NCBI GenBank assembly: GCA_015698045.1 | Contig: BLAL01000257.1 | Location: 372,001-436,000, forward strand | Origin: Rhizophagus clarus | Lineage: Eukaryota; Glomeromycota; Glomeromycetes; Glomerales; Glomeraceae | Reading direction: 5' to 3' | Length of the DNA stretch: 64,000 bases | Shown: in pieces, positions 60,155-64,000 of the stretch | How positions within the stretch are numbered: the stretch's first letter is position 1 | Layout: every line of letters begins with the position of its first letter | The notes under the pieces: model-generated | Seen by the model: only the letters and a program-made list of their open reading frames with translations | Database searches by the model: none | What the model was told of the DNA's origin: nothing | Translations under genes and position numbers: made by a program

Positions 60155-61153
60155 TAGGGTTCTTAATCGAGTCAAGTAAGATCAATCATTGATTGAGTCA
60201 ATCAATTAATCGATCATGAGTTTTTAGCTTTGATCTAAATTGAACTAACTTTGATTGATATTTGATCGATCAAATTTGCCTAAATTGATTGATCATTTTA
60301 CCCATGTTAATCGATCATAGTATTATGATGCAATATTTGTATGTTATTGTACGAGTGTGCTTAATAAATAATAATAGTAGTATAATGCCCATACAATAAC
60401 AATATTATTATCCGAACCAAAATGACTATTAATGATTAAATTTTTCAATTCATAATATATTAGACATGATGTATAGTATGAAATATTTGTACAGCATAAA
60501 AATGATAGTCCTAACAGAGCTGTATAATAATATGTAATATAATGAATAAATATAAAAACAAGTTTTTTTTTATGTGAATTATCAAATTTAAACAGTAAAA
60601 TATTATAAAGTTAAAGCAATTAAAAGGCACCTTTTGTACATTTTATCTATAATTATTAATTTAGAAAAGAATTATATAAATAAAATGTCAGACAAGATCA
60701 AAAAAAAACATAAATAAATATTCAAACATTATCATGTCAATTCGCCCCTATTTTTGTTATGATAGGTTAAAGATCATAAAAAGTGGTATTAAGGTGGAGG
60801 CCTGACACTTTGTATCTGAATTGAGTTCTTGCTTTGTGTGTGTTTATTGCTGTTTACAATCTAAAAATAATGGCAGGTTCAAATGTTTCTTTTGTATAAA
60901 TTTGATAAGATTAAAGTTAATTTTTTTAAAGTTTAGAAATAAAATTTAATAAATTTTAATAAAATTGATAGAATCAATCAATAATCGATCAATTTTAAGT
61001 CGATTGTCCTTTTTTTGTTTGATTGAGCTATAAAATCAATCAAGAGATCAATTGCATGTGATCAATTATGGTAAATCGATTTTTGATCGATTATGTATTT
61101 GCGTGATCAATCAAATCATCGATTGAGACTTTTTTCATCAATTAAATACCCTA
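60155..61153. mobile_element. 999-bp non-autonomous hAT-like element
   Basis: Tips TAGGGTTCTTAATCGA and, inverted at the right, TAGGGTATTTAATTGA. The 8-bp duplication ACCATACT lies at 60147-60154 and 61154-61161. Subterminal regions are packed with GATCAATCAAT, AATCGATC and TTGATCGAT motifs. The centre is AT-rich and has no gene. Eight-bp duplication and TAGGG tips fit the hAT superfamily. It interrupts the decayed RepHel gene. Confidence 0.85.
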
Positions 61154-61684
61154 ACCATACTATTCAAAAAATCAATTAAAAGTAAATTATAATACTTGTA
61201 GAGATCATTTTATAGCAAGATTTTCTGAAAGATTTGCAGAAGCTTTAGAACAAAGTCCTAGATTTCAACATTTAAAGACTATGCATATAATGAATCAATT
61301 TAATTCATTAATTGAAAACCTTTTTTCCTCATTGCAACAAATATTAACTGAGGATATTAAAAAAATAATTCATATGCAAATTAATTCTATCAAATTGTTT
61401 AAACCATCACCTTTAACCATTCCCATACTTGAACTTCCTACTAGTCAGTATTATTGCATGCAAACCATAAAAAATTATTTAGGACCAAGAGATGGATAAC
61501 ATTATCCTTACTTTTTTATTACTGGACCAGCAGAAATGGGAAATCATCTTATAATTAATGAATTAAGCAAACATTATCATTCAAAAGAATATTTATTAAT
61601 GGCTTTAACAGGAGTAGCAGCCCAAAATATAGGAGGTCATACTATTTATTTATCATTAAGAATACATTCATATGGGTCTTTATA

Positions 61685-62334
61685 CCCTATAAAAAATAAA
61701 TGTCCGGAAAATGTTATCAAAAATGTCCGGAAAATGTCCAGAATAAATCTGATGTGTCCAGAAAATGTCCACTTTTTTGGTACATGTCTGACACACTTCT
61801 GATACTTAAAATTTTGACATGTCCTAACTTTGTCCAGAATTCATCCAGTATTTGTTCGGTATAAAATTTTGGACAAATTCCAGACAGTTAAACCTGGACA
61901 AATTCTGGACATAGCAAAAAAACCAGATAGACAAATTCCGGACATGAAAAAGTTCAGGACAAATTCTGGATACTATTTCCAAAAAAGGATAAATTAATTT
62001 TGTAAAAAAATGCAAAAAGCACAAAACTGACATTCAAAATCTTTTCTGTCGTACTAATTAAAATTGCAGAGCAGGCAAAAATACTATATATCTATGATAT
62101 AAAAATTCTGGGTTAAGGAATAATGATGATCATCTATCCATTGATCATCTTTTGTAACAAAATTTTACAAAAATACATTTCTGGACAATTTCAGGACAAA
62201 TTCCTAATATCCTGGAAATGCAGTGTTTTCGGAACAGTTTCCAGACACACAGTGTCCAGAATTTCCAGACAATTATTTAGACAATTTTTCTGGACATTTT
62301 CTGGACATTATCCAGACACATATTTTTTATAGGG
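61685..62334. mobile_element. 650-bp MITE, copy 3 (ATA target duplication)
   Basis: 650 bp, same orientation as and very similar to copy 1; ATA at 61682-61684 and 62335-62337. It is inserted between the coding pieces RIHSYGSLY and QTLAFSDLQ of the helicase; removing it and one ATA joins them in frame. Confidence 0.92.
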
Positions 62335-62720
62335 ATATCAAACTTTGGCATTTTCAGATTTACAATAATTCACATCAACAGCTCAAATCTGTTGAAACTA
62401 TAATAATTGATAAAATATCAATGGTTTTATTTATTTTATTTAATTATATTTTTTAAATGTTTTCCTATATATATCATAATACCCAACCATTTGAAGGAAT
62501 CAATGTCATAGTTCTTGATGATCTTGTACAGCTTCCACCTGTTGAAAATTCTCAAGTGTATAAATCATCTGTATAGAAAGTATTTTATCCACTATTTTTA
62601 CGTGAACCTCAAAGGCAAAATCAGGATCAAAATTATTACAAACTTCTTCAAAATATTAGATTGGGAAATATAGATGATTTTACCTGAAACATTTTGCAAA
62701 ATAAACTTATTTAAACAATT

Positions 62721-63828
62721 CATATGTATTCAAACAATTAATGTATCATCAAATCATAATTTAGAAAATTTACTAAATACAACAGGATCCCAAGCAATAT
62801 ATGTATAAGTAACTGAATTATTTGCTTAGAATATACTATTTTAACCACAGTTAGAGATTAAATTTGCTTAGAATTGATGATATTTATTACCAATGTCATA
62901 TTTTTTCATTTGCTTATTTTTTTGCAGAATTTTTGATAAGTTGTATATTATGATTGATTATTTGTTGAATAAATTTGGTAATATATAATATATTCTATGT
63001 AATAAAAAATTTTATCATCGTACATTTATACCAATTAAATATTGTAATATTTTATCATATTTTGGAAACAAAAAAAAAACTCTCCCACTAATTTCACAAA
63101 AAATACACCGTGAAAAAAAAACAGGGAAAATGACCTTTATTAATAAAGTAATAAAAGAATTATGTTATCCAACCAAAAACAATAGAAAATAACAAAATAC
63201 TGATATAAATAATGTAATAAAAATTGATTTTGAAAGTATTTTTTAAATAGAAACAATACCTACTCCTTTTATTTATTTTTAAGCCACTTTAATTTAAAAC
63301 ATACACTAGGTAAAAAATTTTTTAAATATTTCTTTATTTATTAACTACTGTATTTCTAACTTTTTTTAGAGTCTTTAGATCTAAATAGTATTTAAATATT
63401 AATGTAAGTATCTTTAAAGAAACACTAACTAACTTTCCCAAGTCCATTACCTAAGAACAAAAGATCTAAAAAAAAAATTAGTTAATAAGCAAAAAAATAA
63501 TTAGAAACAAAAGAAATAGTTAAAAGGCAATAATTGTTTATTTTATATTATTATTTCTATCTGGTGGAAGTTGGTATATACCTTAGGAATCTTTAGGAAT
63601 CAATTTTAGGAATCAATTTTAGAAATTGGGTCTTAGAAATTAGTTTATAAGTTACAATAAAAATCAAAAAATAAATAATAAAAAAACCATCAATAATGTT
63701 ATACAATAGTGGCTTAGCATTGCATAGATCAAGTGATATTTATAGTATTTATAGCATAAACATAATTTATTTTTATTTTCATAAAATCAATTTTTATTTA
63801 TTATAAAATTAATCACCGATCACAGTAA
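62721..63828. other. AT-rich spacer
   Basis: No recognisable gene. 63580-63650 holds a short repeat of TTAGGAATCAATTTTAGGAATC type. The rest is A/T-rich sequence between the helicase relic and the integrase fragment. Confidence 0.5.
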
Positions 63829-64000
63829 TTTGAAAATGGTGATAACATTACCCAAACAAAACATTGTCTTACTTTACCCTATAGATCTCAAACCACTGGA
63901 ATAGTTGAAAAATTTAATTGCACTATTGGTAATTGTATTACAAAATTAGTACAAGATAATGATAAAGAATAGAACCAATATATAGATATAGTTTAATGTG
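63829..64000 (+). pseudogene. LTR-retrotransposon integrase fragment, cut by window edge
   Basis: Plus strand reads TKHCLTLPYRSQTTGIVEKF then NCTIGNCITKLVQDNDKE, an in-frame TAG and NQYIDIV. HLT-x-PYR-x-QT-x-G-x-VE-x-FN is the typical end of the retroviral-type integrase core in Ty3/gypsy-like elements. The Glu of the D,D-35-E triad would be the E of VEKF. The TAG replaces an expected Trp codon, so this copy is dead. The element continues beyond the window. Confidence 0.7.

Larger units (their letters stand above)
56400..62720 (+). pseudogene. Helitron replicase-helicase (RepHel) gene, decayed and interrupted
   Basis: In order on the plus strand: a Helitron-like N-terminal region (YPLIRAYPNLSFTFNPNSPN near 56477, then SDLEVLLFSNLFPDG near 56938-56982), SQFRLHHYWPAWSYLQLEN (about 58911-58965), the Rep domain with GVAHIYGIYW (59287-59313; the usual second His of HxH is Tyr) and the two catalytic tyrosines in NYINKYIAKPE (about 59653-59685), then a Pif1-like helicase: a damaged Walker A loop ITGPAEMG (about 61523), ALTGVAAQNIGGHT (61600-61640), Walker B IIIDKISMV (62403-62429) and VIVLDDLVQLPP (62505-62540). 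Many stops and frameshifts are present. Two 650-bp MITEs and a 999-bp element are inserted in it. RepHel proteins drive rolling-circle transposition. Confidence 0.8.

Noticed and set aside
1..64000. CRISPR array or bacterial operon
   Set aside because: No spacer-separated identical repeats of CRISPR type; introns, LINE and hAT sequence show that the DNA is eukaryotic.

Overview
The window looks like a strongly AT-rich, transposon-packed piece of a fungal nuclear genome. The combination of a MATA_HMG-type HMG-box gene, an HSPA12-like Hsp70, a Crinkler-type NTPase relic, a spliced cytochrome P450 and a dense mix of LINE, hAT-, pogo-, Mutator- and Helitron-like sequence fits an arbuscular mycorrhizal fungus of the Rhizophagus type. 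That assignment is inference from gene families and composition; no rRNA, tRNA or CRISPR array was seen.

Layout. 1-11.5 kb is the gene-bearing part: an HMG-box gene (minus, 1130-2098), a long AT-rich spacer with weak relics, and a six-exon minus-strand gene (11423-8749) whose exons join in frame to a coiled coil fused to an HSPA12-like ATPase. 11.5-20.3 kb holds AT-rich spacer, then two decayed genes in series, a Crinkler-type NTPase and a PP2C phosphatase. 20734-24539 is a hAT-like element with subterminal repeats and an 8-bp target duplication; inside it, on the minus strand, lies an array of about 17 short exon-like units separated by homologous introns. A Mutator-like inverted-repeat element (24605-25618) follows, then an apparently intact seven-exon P450 (27981-25995, 500 aa). 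28.5-30.1 kb is a gag-like relic ending in poly(A).

32.6-46.1 kb is one small gene torn open: exon 1 at 32658-32918 and exon 2 at 45357-46082 are separated by a 12.4-kb intron holding a nearly 8-kb LINE (ORF1, endonuclease, reverse transcriptase, RNase H; 18-bp target duplication that copies the splice donor) and a 2.6-kb hairpin minisatellite. Exon 2 has three in-frame stops. 46-64 kb is a nest of transposons: three copies of a 650-bp MITE with 3-bp target duplications, a decayed hAT transposase, a pogo-like element with a Helitron-type 3' end inside it, a decayed Helitron RepHel gene interrupted by MITEs, and a retrotransposon integrase fragment at the right edge.

The likely working genes are the HMG-box, coiled-coil/HSPA12-like and P450 genes. 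Nothing shows they work as one pathway. The most unusual object is the exon-intron array inside the hAT-like element.
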